Shown here piece by piece: positions 1 to 11,177 of a stretch of DNA of 64,000 bases. The notes under the pieces are model-generated. The model did no database searches and was not told the DNA's origin. It saw only the letters and a program-made list of their open reading frames with translations. Location: positions 1,948,001 through 2,012,000 of the forward strand of contig JAEMBT020000002.1 of the NCBI GenBank assembly GCA_018873245.2, written 5' to 3'. The stretch's first letter is position 1. Every line of letters starts with the position of its first letter. Position numbers and translations under genes: made by a program. This DNA comes from Archegozetes longisetosus (Eukaryota > Arthropoda > Arachnida > Sarcoptiformes > Trhypochthoniidae).

Positions 1-86
1 CTCCCAAGTACTAATCAGGCTCAATGCTGCTTAACTTCGCTCATCAAACGAGAACCCTTGCTTTTTCAGTGCGATATGGCCCTACA
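1..86 (-). rRNA. 5S rRNA-like sequence, 3' truncated by window edge
   Basis: Read on the minus strand, this matches the 5' three quarters of a eukaryotic 5S rRNA. It has a GGGCCATA start, the GGTTCTCGTTTGAT segment, a box-A-like AGTTAAGCAGC and TAGTACTTGG of box C. It carries point changes and a small insertion after GCACTGAAA compared with ordinary 5S. It is the outer end of the left arm of the large inverted repeat, mirrored by the copy at 8217. It is more likely a 5S-derived repeat or pseudogene than a working gene. The rest lies outside the window. Confidence 0.7.
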
Positions 87-2115
87 CATTGAACTCTTCG
101 ATTAACTTTGCATTTATTCATTAATTCACTTTTAAGGAAGTCTTAAACTTTTATGAAACATGTTCACTTCTCGCAATTAAGATTATGAAATTTATAAATT
201 CATTTTACTATTTTCAAAGACATAATTTATTGCTCACATCATAGGTATATGAATATAATGATGAAATGTGTTACATAGACGATGACTCAGTCTTTTTATT
301 GAGCAACGCAATAAAATATACTGTAAGTTTTCACCAGCGAAACATATTTATTCTAACATTCGTTATTCGGCCACGTCCGAGAGTTCTCAATTATTAAACA
401 TTTTTATTGAACTTCTTATTTGTCCAAAAAAGTCATTTTAAGAAAGAAAAAATTATATGGTATTTTCTAATTTTTCTCATTCAGAGCTTTAGAATTATAA
501 TTACATGAAATGAAATACATAAAAAATAAATCCATTCTACAAAGTCTTTATTCTATTCCGAAGGGATCTCAAAAATTTAATATCTTGTTGAATACTACTT
601 CAATTTTTTTCAGAATTATTTGATAAAAACTTTGCTTTAAGACCGTTTACGATCGCTTCACTTGAATATCATTTAAGAAGTCTCAAAAGAAGTTTACTTT
701 TATCGAACTCAATAACAATTCGAAGTTGACAGTTTTTCAAGATCTCGTAACTTTTAGACTCTAAATGGTCTTAAGCTCAGATTATGGTGTGAAAAGTTTC
801 CTCTGTATTAAAAATATTTAATGAATATTTTGAATTGTTGTTAGTAGATTTACGATATTATACTGTAGATACAATTTAAATCTGAGGCTTTGAAGTGATG
901 GAATCGCAAATCAACGGTTAGTTACAAACATTGTTAGTAACAAAGCAATCCATTAATTGATAACACAAGGAAAATGTATTGCTTATAAGTTGGGCTCTTA
1001 GGATTAAGTTAAAATCAGAGCGATTATCTTAACAGAAATTCGGTTTTAGTAATTTCTAAATTTAGAAACCCATCAAATTTCTGCTCAAACGGTGGTGAGA
1101 TATCGATATATCCCTTATAATTCGGTTGACATTGGTTAATGAAACTATTTTCATCAACATTTTGGGGAAGAATTCTACCCGTAACAAATACAGACAAATT
1201 TTATAACCTCATACTTTATTAAAAATAAATTATCTTCATAAATTTGTGGAACTTCATTACATTGGTTAGAAAATGTAGATATAATTTTTTTATTTAATAT
1301 TCTGTCATCGATTTTTAAAACCGGGTTAAGCGAAATCAGCCAATCTCGAATTTGACAGTATTCTTCGATTTAAACAGACGACTAAGAGTCCTATTTATAA
1401 TAAGAGATTCCAACTAATTGTTTTAACCCTTTCTGACTAATTAAATGCACACGTTTGCTAAGTGCAAAATTAGTTAAATAAATCAAATCCATAAAACTTT
1501 TTTTGAATATTGCAGAGGAAGGTTTTAAGTATAGGTCACTTGTTTTAATTCGTGAGAATCACTGTTACACTTATGGTTTAGCAATATTTTCTAATATATC
1601 ATAAATACCTATCAAATACTAATTTAATAGACATCTAATTTTAGTATTTTTGAGCAAATCAGAATTTATAGGAAGTCTATCAGTTGAACATTGAATTAGA
1701 TTATGTCCTCGTTTGAATTCAATATTTATCACAATTCCTTTATGTAACAACTTTTAAACATAAAACAAAATTAAACGAAGGTTTTGCAAGATTTTAAAAA
1801 TCAGTTGAACACACCATTTTTAAGAAAAATTTAAGCCATTTAATGGGATCTCTACATGAGTTACGTTAATAATGCATTGATAAAACTCTATACTTTATGA
1901 TTATCGATATTTCATGATTGCTGTTATGAGAATTGAATTTAATATCCATTACTGTTTATGCAAAGGCAACTCAGACCCCATGACAACAAATCTAACAGTT
2001 GTAAAACTATTACTTACTAATATTGCAATACTTTATCACTGAATATGATTTCTGGAAACAATCTCTTTTGATAACTAATATCAAATAAGAGAATAACTTT
2101 TAACTTATCGCAGGT
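1..2115. repeat. Left arm of ~2.1 kb inverted repeat
   Basis: Almost the whole stretch reappears in reverse complement at 6155-8332. Matches can be followed through all parts of the arm, for example 1840-1900 against 6410-6470 and 1970-2110 against 6160-6340. They show scattered substitutions and small indels; by eye the arms are roughly 85-95 percent alike. The outer end is a 5S-like sequence. No protein-coding signal was seen in the arm. A diverged direct copy follows the next 5S-like sequence at 8594-10650. Confidence 0.85.
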
Positions 2116-2829
2116 AATTCGTTTACATAAATTTTTATACTGGGAGTAAAAGTATTTAGTGCAAGTTCTTTATCAAAATAGTACTGATCGCAAATTTATA
2201 GTTTGAATTATTTACAAAGTAGATTGTAATTTCTATTCTTGATTTTTGTTTTTAAATATTTTTAGTTTATGGTAATTTGTTGATTATTTTCTCACTCAAG
2301 GGTTCAAAGTCAAAAACAAGTTTCAATTCTCGTAACTAAAATTTCAATAAGAATTTAAGTAATACATAGAGTATATTGAGAATAGATTTATAACTTAACT
2401 TTTATTGGAACTTCTTTAAGTTCCACAAAAGCGCCGAAACTTTGATGTAGTTTAAACTTCGTTCAAAACTTTAAAATTTCTTTGTCCCCAAATTTGTTTT
2501 AAATATTTACTGATTTATCATTTATATAAACCGTTATATAGACTCGTACATCAACTATCAACTGATAAATATAATGACCGTCGAGAAAATGAACGAATAA
2601 GTGAACAAATACATTGTAAAATACATCCCAAACAAGTTAAGAACAAAATAAAGCTTCAAATACTAAAGTCCCGGATTTGTGTGATGAACTTGTATATTGA
2701 TCTTTAAAAATGAAAATTTTCACCAAAGGAAAAGTCAATAAATAGGCGAAAGTCTTCAGAACTGATTGTCAATCTTCTAAATTTTAAATCAATGATTCAC
2801 TATCAAACAATATGAACTAGAGTTAGCAC

Positions 2830-3740
2830 ATGTTGAAAACAATGGCACTTCTGGTGCTGTTGGCGTTTTAGGGAACAGAATGCGAGAAGATTGACTCAAA
2901 CGACAACATCGAAGTTACTGAGAGTTTGAGGAATGAATGGACTGATGTTTGTAAGGATAAGATTCTCGTCTTTGATGTTAAGTATTTACATTGGACAAAA
3001 TTATCTACAATCGACAGATAGAGAGTTAGGCCTCGTATAAATGTTAGAATTGATGGCTGTTGGCCAATGATCTACGAAATTGTCGTTCAATTCGCAAATA
3101 AAGTAAAGATGAGTTTGTGAATGAGTTTTGTAAGACTTGTTAATGTGAAATATGGGGAAATTCAGAAAGTTTTATATGCCTTTGGGACTATAATAAGCTA
3201 TATTACGTTATGATTTTATATACCTGTCACAAAATTGTTTTTTCAAAATAAAGTTATCAACTAGTTGATAATATGGTCATGGCTCTCGGTCTTCGTCAGA
3301 CTGTTAATGTAACAGAAGTCGGATCAATATTTGTCGTCGATCAAAATGCGAACATACTCGTATTTCAGTATCTCTCATTGAATTTGTCACTCAAATAGAT
3401 GTATCACACCTAATCAACTGAAAAGATCTCATGCAATGATAGTTTGATCTACAAAATTAATTTTTAATTATCAAGACTTCGAATATATACAACTCACATC
3501 AATGATAGTAAACGCAGTGAGACATTCGACAAGTTGATTGATATAAATGTAAATGAAGTCGAGTTTGAAACATGCAAAGTATGAAAATGGAAATGATTTC
3601 CTTCAGAACTACGATAAACAATTTGATGATCTCAATGTTCCTCTGCCTCTATTGAAAGATGAAAACAATCGTTGTGTCCCTATAGAAGTTAGTGATGTAA
3701 CTCCTAATCAACTGATGCTTAGAAACTTTCATATCATTTA
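2830..3740 (+). pseudogene. Argonaute pseudogene, N to PAZ fragment
   Basis: Broken copy of the Argonaute at 11178-14114. Conceptual pieces in changing frames match it from the N domain (TESLRNEWTDV against IEAVKNQWNDV) through linker 1 to the PAZ region at about 3553-3740, where VPLPLLKDENN and VPIEV are readable. There are many stops and frameshifts and no MID or PIWI domain. The last 62 codons (3553-3741) happen to be open but are only PAZ remnant. It lies in the loop of the 5S-bounded inverted repeat and is clearly non-functional as a protein. It is older or less constrained than the downstream copy. Confidence 0.75.
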
Positions 3741-4186
3741 AAAAGTTCTGTTTACAAAATATTTTTAAGGAAGCTCGATTATGATATTTTATTTACTTGT
3801 CATCAGAACTGACAATGATTGGTATTTATTCTGGTGCTTTAATAAATAAATTATCACATAAACTCAAACAATAGAGAGAAACAAAATAAATCGATAAACA
3901 AAATTATCTTTCTGAAAGATTTTATAAGAATCCCCCTAAATACTTTGTGTCCAGTTTTAAAACTTACTACAGTTAGTCATTCTCATTAGCTTTAAGCGGG
4001 AAAAAGTTATTGGCATTATTAAAGAAATATTTTTTCTACAAAAAAACTTTTGGTAGTCTCTTAAAATTTCCATCTGCTATTATGAAAGATATGAATGATA
4101 TATCTTTTTACATTCATTCATAATTTATTACTCAAATGGGATAGTATTGTTAGAGATAAGTTTGATGTTAATCTAATTAAGCCTAA

Positions 4187-4627
4187 CTAGGGAAGGGTGC
4201 GATCTGAGGAAGTCAGATCAAGATATCTTTGATCTGGCATTAATCTATGCGACAATTAGATTGACCAAAACTCAAAAACTTGTGCTTATGAGCTCTCGTT
4301 TGTCCGCAATCAGTAATTTAAAATGCAATCCTTAACATTGCTTTGTATGACAGCAATGTATGCTGTAATGCCTTTGCCTTATGCCATATAAAGTTGGCTT
4401 CACTGTTCAGTTTAATGTTTGTCAAAGCGTTCAATGCATATGAGTAGCAGAGTGGGCATTACTGCCATACAAAGCAGTGCTAAAAATTGCATTTTAAATT
4501 ACCGATTGCGGACAAACAAGAGCTCATAAGCACGAATTTTTGAGTTTTAGTCAATCTAATTGTCGCATAGATTAATGCCAAATCAAAAGTATCTTGATCT
4601 GACTTCCTCAGATCGCACCCTTCCTAG
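4187..4627. mobile_element. Foldback MITE with TAA target site (PIF/Harbinger-like)
   Basis: Terminal inverted repeats of roughly 150 bp or more start CTAGG(G)AAGGGTGCGATCTG and enclose a short unique centre. The flanks are TAA at 4184-4186 and TAA at 4628-4630. A 3-bp TAA target duplication fits PIF/Harbinger-type non-autonomous elements. There is no coding capacity. It sits inside the loop of the large inverted repeat, downstream of the Argonaute fragment. Confidence 0.65.
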
Positions 4628-5608
4628 TAAGTAAAACTCTATATATCGTTCGCTGAGTAAAATAGGTTTTTACATTTTACTTAAGATACAAATTTTAATT
4701 TCGATTTTATGATACAATTCAATTTTAATATTTTATTGGAATTAAAATAAAGTTATTAAAATAAATTGAAAAGTATTGGAACATAAAACGAGAAGATATT
4801 CTGAGAATAATCAAAAGATTTAAAGTTCTAGTGATTTGATTCGTTTACTTAACCACAGGAATTTTGTTAACTTCTTATGTGATTTTAAACTTGAGTGCAG
4901 TGTTTTATTATTACTATATCATAACTTGTCATTTGTGGTATTCCCCAGAGCATTCTATTTGCCCTCATGGCTTCTTTCGTAAATCATATGCTTCTATATT
5001 AGTTGCCATAATTTCAAAATCAAATTATCAACATTAATAAGAAATCCAAGATTTTAAAAAAAGTAGATTCTGGAAAACTTTCCTCAATTACATCTTTATT
5101 ATTTAGTCTAAGTACAATCTATTTAGAAATCAATAACTATAGTGATAACCTTTGGTTTGAGTTCTTGTTCTTGATCTCGATCACATGCTCCCAGTTGTCA
5201 ATACATTAATTTATTTTGTAATTTATGGTGTTTTCAACAATATTCTACCGTATGCTATATCTATGTATGTCCAGATAGCATTTATTCTATATTACTCTTG
5301 TCGTAAGCATCACGTCTTATGTTAACTATGAAGCAAGTAAATCTTATTAACTATTAAACTCTTTGTATCTTATTTTCGAGGTTATTGAAGATATTATTTG
5401 TCGAATTGAAGTAAACAAATTTTATACTCTTAATTCTACTCGAATTTTGATTTTATCCCAAGTTAATATTTATTCGCAATGGCTCCTTTAACGCCAAAAG
5501 AATCTATTTTAAATCGAATTTCGAGCTATTTATTTCCAATATTATAACTAAAGCTTGGTTATAAATGGTTAGAGTCAGGTTAGTTATGTTGAATTAGGTT
5601 AGTATGAA

Positions 5609-6125
5609 TAGGGTACCACCCGTCCCGTTTTTGACGAAACAGTCCCGTCTTTTTAAAGATAAAAGATAAAAATCCCGTCAGACTAAAAACTCTCGACGGG
5701 ACAATTAGTTGTCTCGCTTTCCAATTTTCATTTTAAAAATATGTTTAGAAAAATATCTCTTAGAAAGTCAACCATTGAATTTATTTTACAAATGATAAGG
5801 GATAAGAAATCCAGTTTAATATTTTGGACACCTGTAGTTTAAAATAAAAAGTTATCGAATTAATCTTTTCTACCTTGCCATATCTGATACAAACCAGCGT
5901 TTCTTACTTTTGGATAACCTTTGAAAGATGCCATTTCTAAGAAAAAATATACTTTTGAAATCAACCATGACTAATAATTTTCAATGTTTTAACATTAGAA
6001 TGTATTGTTGACACCTAAATATTTGTAATGACAAATAAAAGCGGCATTTTTCTTTTTAAAAATATAAGGGTCTCCCCTTTGATATTTTTGTCCCGTCATG
6101 AGCCTAGCCAGAGGTGGTCACCCTA
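5609..6125. mobile_element. Non-autonomous hAT-like element
   Basis: The ends are TAGGGTACCACCCGTCCCG and its imperfect inverse ending GGTGGTCACCCTA. The interior repeats GTCCCGTC-type words and has no real gene. The ends resemble the terminus at 53527 and the element at 14688. No convincing 8-bp target duplication is visible, so the exact boundaries are approximate. The 76-codon open frame at 6028-6258 runs across its right end and is not a gene. Confidence 0.5.
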
Positions 6126-6154
6126 CCACCACAAAACTTTATATAAGCGAGTTT

Positions 6155-8332
6155 CTTGTCATAAGTTAAAAGTTATTCTCTTATTACTAAAGCTTTTGAT
6201 ACTAGTTATCAAAAAGGATTGTTTACAGAAATTATATTTAGTGATAAATTATTATTAAGTAATTATTATTAAGCAATATTAATAAGTAATAGTTTTACAA
6301 CTGTTAGATTTGTTGTCGTGAGGTCTGAGTTGCTTATGCACAAACAGTAATGAATATTAAATTCAATTCTCATGACAGCAATCATAAGATATCGAAAGTC
6401 GTAAAGTATAGAGCTTTTATCAATGCATTATTAACGTAACTCATGTAGAGATCCCATTAAATGGCTTAAATTTTTCTTAAAAATGGTGTGTTCAGCTGAT
6501 TTTAAAAATTTTGCAAAACCTTCGTTTAATTTGGTTTTATGTTTAAAAGTTGTTACATAAAGAAATTATGATAAATATTGAACTCAAATCAGGACATGAT
6601 TAAATTCAATCTTCAACTGATTTCCTGTAAATATTATTACTAAAATCAGATCACTAATATATCATTATTTGATAGATATTTATGATACATTAGAAAATAT
6701 TGCTAAACCATAAGTTTACAGTGATTCTCACGAATTAAAACAAGTGACCTATACTTAAAACCTTTCTCTGCAATACTCAAAAACAGTTTTATGGATTTGA
6801 TTTATTTAACTAATTTTGCACTTAGCAAACGTGTGCATTTAATTAGTCAGAAAGGGTTAAAACAATTAGTTGGAATCTCTTATTATAAATAGGACTCTTA
6901 GTCGCCTGTTTAAATCGAAGAATACTGTCAAATTCGAGATTGGCTGATTTCACTTAACCCGGTTTTAAAAATCGATGACAGAATATAAAATAAAAAATTA
7001 TACTTACGTTTTCTAACCAATGTAATGATATTCCATAAATTTGTGAAAAATAGGTTATTTTTAATAAATTATGATGATATAACATTTTTCTATATTTTGT
7101 TACGGGTAGAATTCTTCCCCAAAATGTTGATGAAAATAGTTTCATTAACCAATGTCAACCGAATTATAAGGGATATATCGATATCTCACCACCGTTTGAG
7201 CAGAGCAGAAATTCATTGAGCTTCTAAATTCAGAAATTTCTAAAACCGGATTTCTCTTAGAATAACCTCTGATTCTAACCAAACCCTAAGACCTGACTTA
7301 TAAGTAATACATTTGATTTATGTTATCAATTAATTCCTTTGTTACTAACAATGTCGCCAAGCAATCATTGATTTGCGATTCCATCACTTCAAGGCATCAG
7401 ATTTCAATTCTATCTACAGTATAATATAGTAAATCTACTATCAACAATTCAAAATATTCATCAAAATATTTTGAATGCAGAATAAATTTTCATACCATAA
7501 TCTAAGTTTAAAGCCCTTTTAGAGTCTAAAAGTTATGAGATCTTGAAAAAAAATTGTCAACTTCAATCACTGATTGAGTGCGACAAAATTAAAACTTTCT
7601 CAAAACTCTTTTGAGTCTTCTTTCATGATATTCTGTTCAAGCAATGAAAAGTGATCTTAAAGTAAAGGCCTTGCCAAATTTCTTTGAAAAAGATTAGAAA
7701 TATATTATTAAAAATACTCAAATAGTGTTCAAAAAGATATTAAATTTTTGAGACCGTTTTTGAAAGAGAACAAAGACTGAAGAATTGATTTATTTTTCGT
7801 GTAATTATAAATCTAAAGCTTAGAACAAAACAATTAGAAAATACATTAAAATATTTCCTCTCCTAGAATAACTTTTTTTGGACAAATAAGAAGTTCAATA
7901 AAAGATAGTGTTTAATAATTGAAAACTCGCTAATGTGGGCCACTAACGAATGTCAGAATAAATATGTTTTACTAGTGAAAACTTATCATAAACTTTATTG
8001 CGTTCACCAATAAAACACTGAGTCACCACTATAACACATCTTATTATATTCGTATACCTATTATGTGAGCAATAAATTATGTCTTTGAAAATGATCAAAA
8101 TGAATTTATAAATTTCATAATCTTAATTGCGAGAAGTGAACATGTTTCATAAAAGTTTAAGACTTCCTTAAAAGTGAATTAATGAATAAATGCAAAGTTA
8201 ATTGAAAAGTTCAATGTGTAGGGCCATATCGCACTGAAAGCAGCGGTTCTCGTTTGATGAGCGAAGTTCAGCAGCGTCGAGCCTCATTAGTACTTGGGAG
8301 GGATTCTACTTGGAAATAGAGGGTTCTCTACA
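6155..8332. repeat. Right arm of ~2.1 kb inverted repeat
   Basis: Reverse complement of 1-2115. Its inner edge lies near 6155, where TAAGTTAAAAGTTATTCTC still matches and then similarity stops. Its outer edge is the complete 5S-like sequence at 8217-8332. The loop between the arms is about 4.0 kb. Short open frames in this arm (for example 6954-7145 and 7025-7219) overlap each other and show no family resemblance. I see no gene. Confidence 0.85.
8217..8332 (+). rRNA. 5S rRNA-like sequence, full length (116 nt)
   Basis: Full-length 5S-like sequence. The 5' end TGTAGGGCC can pair with the 3' end CTCTACA, forming helix I. Inside are GCGGTTCTCGTTTGATGAGC, a box-A-like AGTTCAGCAGCGTCGAGCC and TAGTACTTGGGAGGG of box C. 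After this the usual GGTGACCGCC segment is replaced by ATTCTACTTGG, so the internal promoter is damaged. It closes the right arm of the inverted repeat and mirrors the copy at 1-86. Whether Pol III still uses it cannot be told from sequence. Confidence 0.7.
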
Positions 8333-8477
8333 CTTCTTTTGATTTTGTTTCCTATTTTGATTAAATCGCTGATTATGACAAAAGTTGAATTTTGGAGAAT
8401 TAAGAAAATCAAGAAAATAAATATACTGAAGTTACAATCAATATTTGTTATAGCAAAGTTGTCATGATAAAATAAAG

Positions 8478-8593
8478 TTTAGAGCACCCGGTATTCGCAG
8501 GTTGTCTCCCTTCCAAGTACCAACCAGCTCGATGCCATTTAACTTAGGTGATCATACGAGAACCGGTAATTTCAGCCTAATATGGCCCTAAAC
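8478..8593 (-). rRNA. 5S rRNA-like sequence, full length (116 nt)
   Basis: Minus-strand 5S-like sequence, only ~145 bp from the previous one and in the opposite orientation. The 5' TTTAGGGCC pairs with 3' GCTCTAAA. Inside are CCGGTTCTCGTATGATCACC, AAGTTAAATGGCATCGAGC and GGTACTTGGAAGGGAGAC, so box C is better kept than in the copy at 8217. The terminal stem differs from that of the other copy (TTTAG against TGTAG) but still pairs, which suggests compensatory change. It opens the second 5S-arm-Argonaute unit. Confidence 0.7.
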
Positions 8594-10650
8594 AATATGA
8601 GCTTGAATCTATCAGTTACTTATTGATTGAGTTCTAACGCTGACAATCAACAGATAACTTTGTAATGAGACGTTTAAGTTCAAATTATCATTATTTGTAA
8701 CATTAGGTTAAATTAAGATATTTCAATTCAGAGTTAAATATAGTTTTGTGGATTAACTCATTAATTCAATTGAAATTTAGTGAATATTTTGCAATTTCAT
8801 AAAGACTTTCGTAGTTTATGCTCAATAGGATTACTGTATTTTGAATGAGGTACAAATGAAATAATTTTCTTAGAGACATATTTTATTTGAAGCCAAGTAT
8901 TGGGTAGTAATTGAATATAATGACGAAATGCGTTGTAAATGATGACTAAATGTCATTCGATTGGTTAACGTATAAGAAGTAAATCATATAAAAAGGGAAT
9001 AATTATTTATTTTTACATAAGTCTGTGGACTATTAAAGTACTTTTACTTAGTTTGAATCAGTTTTATATTATCTTTAATTATTACTTTCTCTGAAAAGTA
9101 ATTTGAGGTATGATTTTCATTAATTTTTTTAACAATAATTGTGCTTTGAGTCAATACTCATTAGATTAAAATGTTTTGAAGCCATTGAATAAAAATTTTA
9201 TTTTTTCAATATTTATATGAATTCAAATTATGTTAATTTTAAACTTTATATTTGAAATACTTTAAGTTTTTCTTAAATTTGACCCTAAAATAGAATCGAA
9301 ATATGTTTTAAACTAGTTTTTTGATCTTTGGTTTTAAGGAACTTATCGAACATAAAATTTTTAGGGGTTTGTAATCTTCGATTCGATGTTTTGTCAAAAA
9401 TTCAAAAATTTGTTAACAACTTCTCATTTTTTGAATTTCTTAGAATTGAAAGCGCTTTAGTTTAATAGAAAAGTTGATTATTATAAGTATTTTTAACGTT
9501 AAGTTTTTATCATACTTGTAATTAGATTTGATCATATCGTCAACAATAGGATTGAAGTTTTGAACATTTAAGCGATGGCGTCACGAAAAGGTTAGTAACA
9601 GAGCATAAGATTAATTCAATTCTAAAAACAAGTGTTTGTTCGTATGATAGCTGATTAACAGCTTTCACTACAAGGTTTAGGTTTCTCAAATCGAGAATGT
9701 GTTGGGTTGTAGTCCCCTTTGTCCAAATGTGAAATGGTTATTATTCCTCTGCAACTTTGCACCTAAATTTACATTAAGTACTTTTAAAGTTAAATTTATG
9801 CTTTTCCCTTATACAGTCGGGAACTTTTGAAGTAGATTATAAATTTGAGACTGTATTTAGATCCATACTTCGGTCACAAAGATTCAGGTTTGAAGAATTT
9901 GTCTGTAGATTTACTTAGCAAAATGATGCTTTAATTGATTGTTAGTTAAGTTTACGAAACAAGTTTAAGTACAAATTTGAATTTTGCTAAAAACTGTTTG
10001 AGTATCCAACTTTGGCATCCTCTTTCCTTACACTCTCAGATTTTGTGCTGTAAGCGCTCTTCCAGAGTTTCAGACCTTTGTATCTACAACCGAACTCTTG
10101 ATATCCGATCAATTTAAAGCAGTGAATAACACGTTTTGTTTTCATAAGTTGAGTTATTTATGACAACAAACATATAGTTCTAAACTAATAATTGTTGCTT
10201 ATGAAAGTTGCAATACTTTATCATTTCTAAAGTTAATATTGTTAGATATCTAGTGTTTCAGGTTCTGTCATAAGATAAATCATTTTTCAGATACTTGTTT
10301 ATCAGCGAACATACACTTCGTAAACATTTTATTAGACACAAAACTATTTTCGTAATAATTTTGTATAATTACATCCTTAAATGATTAAATACTATCTGAA
10401 AAGTTTAAACTTGGACATTATTATAGTAAATGAAACTATTATTCGTGAGACATTGAATTTGCTATTCATGAATATGGTGTTTACTTTTATTTGATAATTT
10501 GACAAAAGATTTAAACCATTAAAATTAACTCAATTAGTTGATAAATTCAATATCTTGAGAATGAAATTATTGAAGCTTGAATATAATGAGAAGTGTTTTA
10601 TAGATATTTATGGAATCTAATTACAGCTTTAAGCTTTATTTCTTAGCTCT
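8594..10650. repeat. Diverged direct copy of the inverted-repeat arm
   Basis: Downstream of the 5S-like sequence, this follows the same order as 87-2115 at lower similarity. TTGAATATAATGACGAAATG at 8915 matches ATGAATATAATGATGAAATG near 250, and GACAACAAACAT followed by TTGCAATACTTTATCA at 10160-10230 matches 1980-2040. No gene is seen in it. The 5S-arm-Argonaute order is therefore present twice in direct orientation. Confidence 0.6.
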
Positions 10651-10670
10651 TATATCCATCATTTGGGGTA

Positions 10671-11126
10671 AATCCGGGCTAATGGGTCTAAGGGAGTTCC
10701 CGACCCCTTACCTTCAAGTGTAATACACCATTGGATTCAGTTCGTCGAGCTGAACATTTTGATACCACACTTGACTACTTCCAACCCGAACCTGACCACT
10801 TCTGGCCACCGAGACCTAACCCCCTCGAGAATCCAGGTTTGTCCATTACGAGGTACTAAACCAAACAATGATGTATATCTCGAGAACTACTTGAGATAAT
10901 TGACCAAGTGAGATATCAAAAGGTTCAGTTCGATGTCCTGAGTTCAATGATATATCACTTGGCGAGGTCGGCCACTCCCGTCGGGAGTTGTCCAGAAGTG
11001 GTCAGGTTCGGGTCAAAAGTGGTCAAGTGTAGTATCAAAATGTTCAGCTTGACGAACTCGATCTAATGATATATCACACTTGAGGGTGGGAGGTCGGGAA
11101 CCCCTTTAGACCCATTAGCCCGGATT
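10671..11126. mobile_element. Foldback MITE just upstream of the Argonaute ORF
   Basis: Inverted repeats of about 150 bp start AATCCGGGCTAATGGGTCTA and meet a central unique part. The arms share CAGAAGTGGTCAGGTTCGGG-type segments. GC content is higher than in the surroundings. The right end lies ~50 bp before the ATG at 11178, so this element would form the 5' flank or leader of the Argonaute ORF. The Argonaute fragment at 2830 shows no equivalent. Target duplication is not clear. Confidence 0.6.
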
Positions 11127-11177
11127 CACTCATCATTTGATTTATTTGATAAATTACGAATAGAGAGTGGTCAATAT

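Noticed and set aside
6028-6258. 76-codon open frame as a gene
   Set aside because: It crosses the end of a hAT-like MITE and enters the inverted-repeat arm, with no homology.
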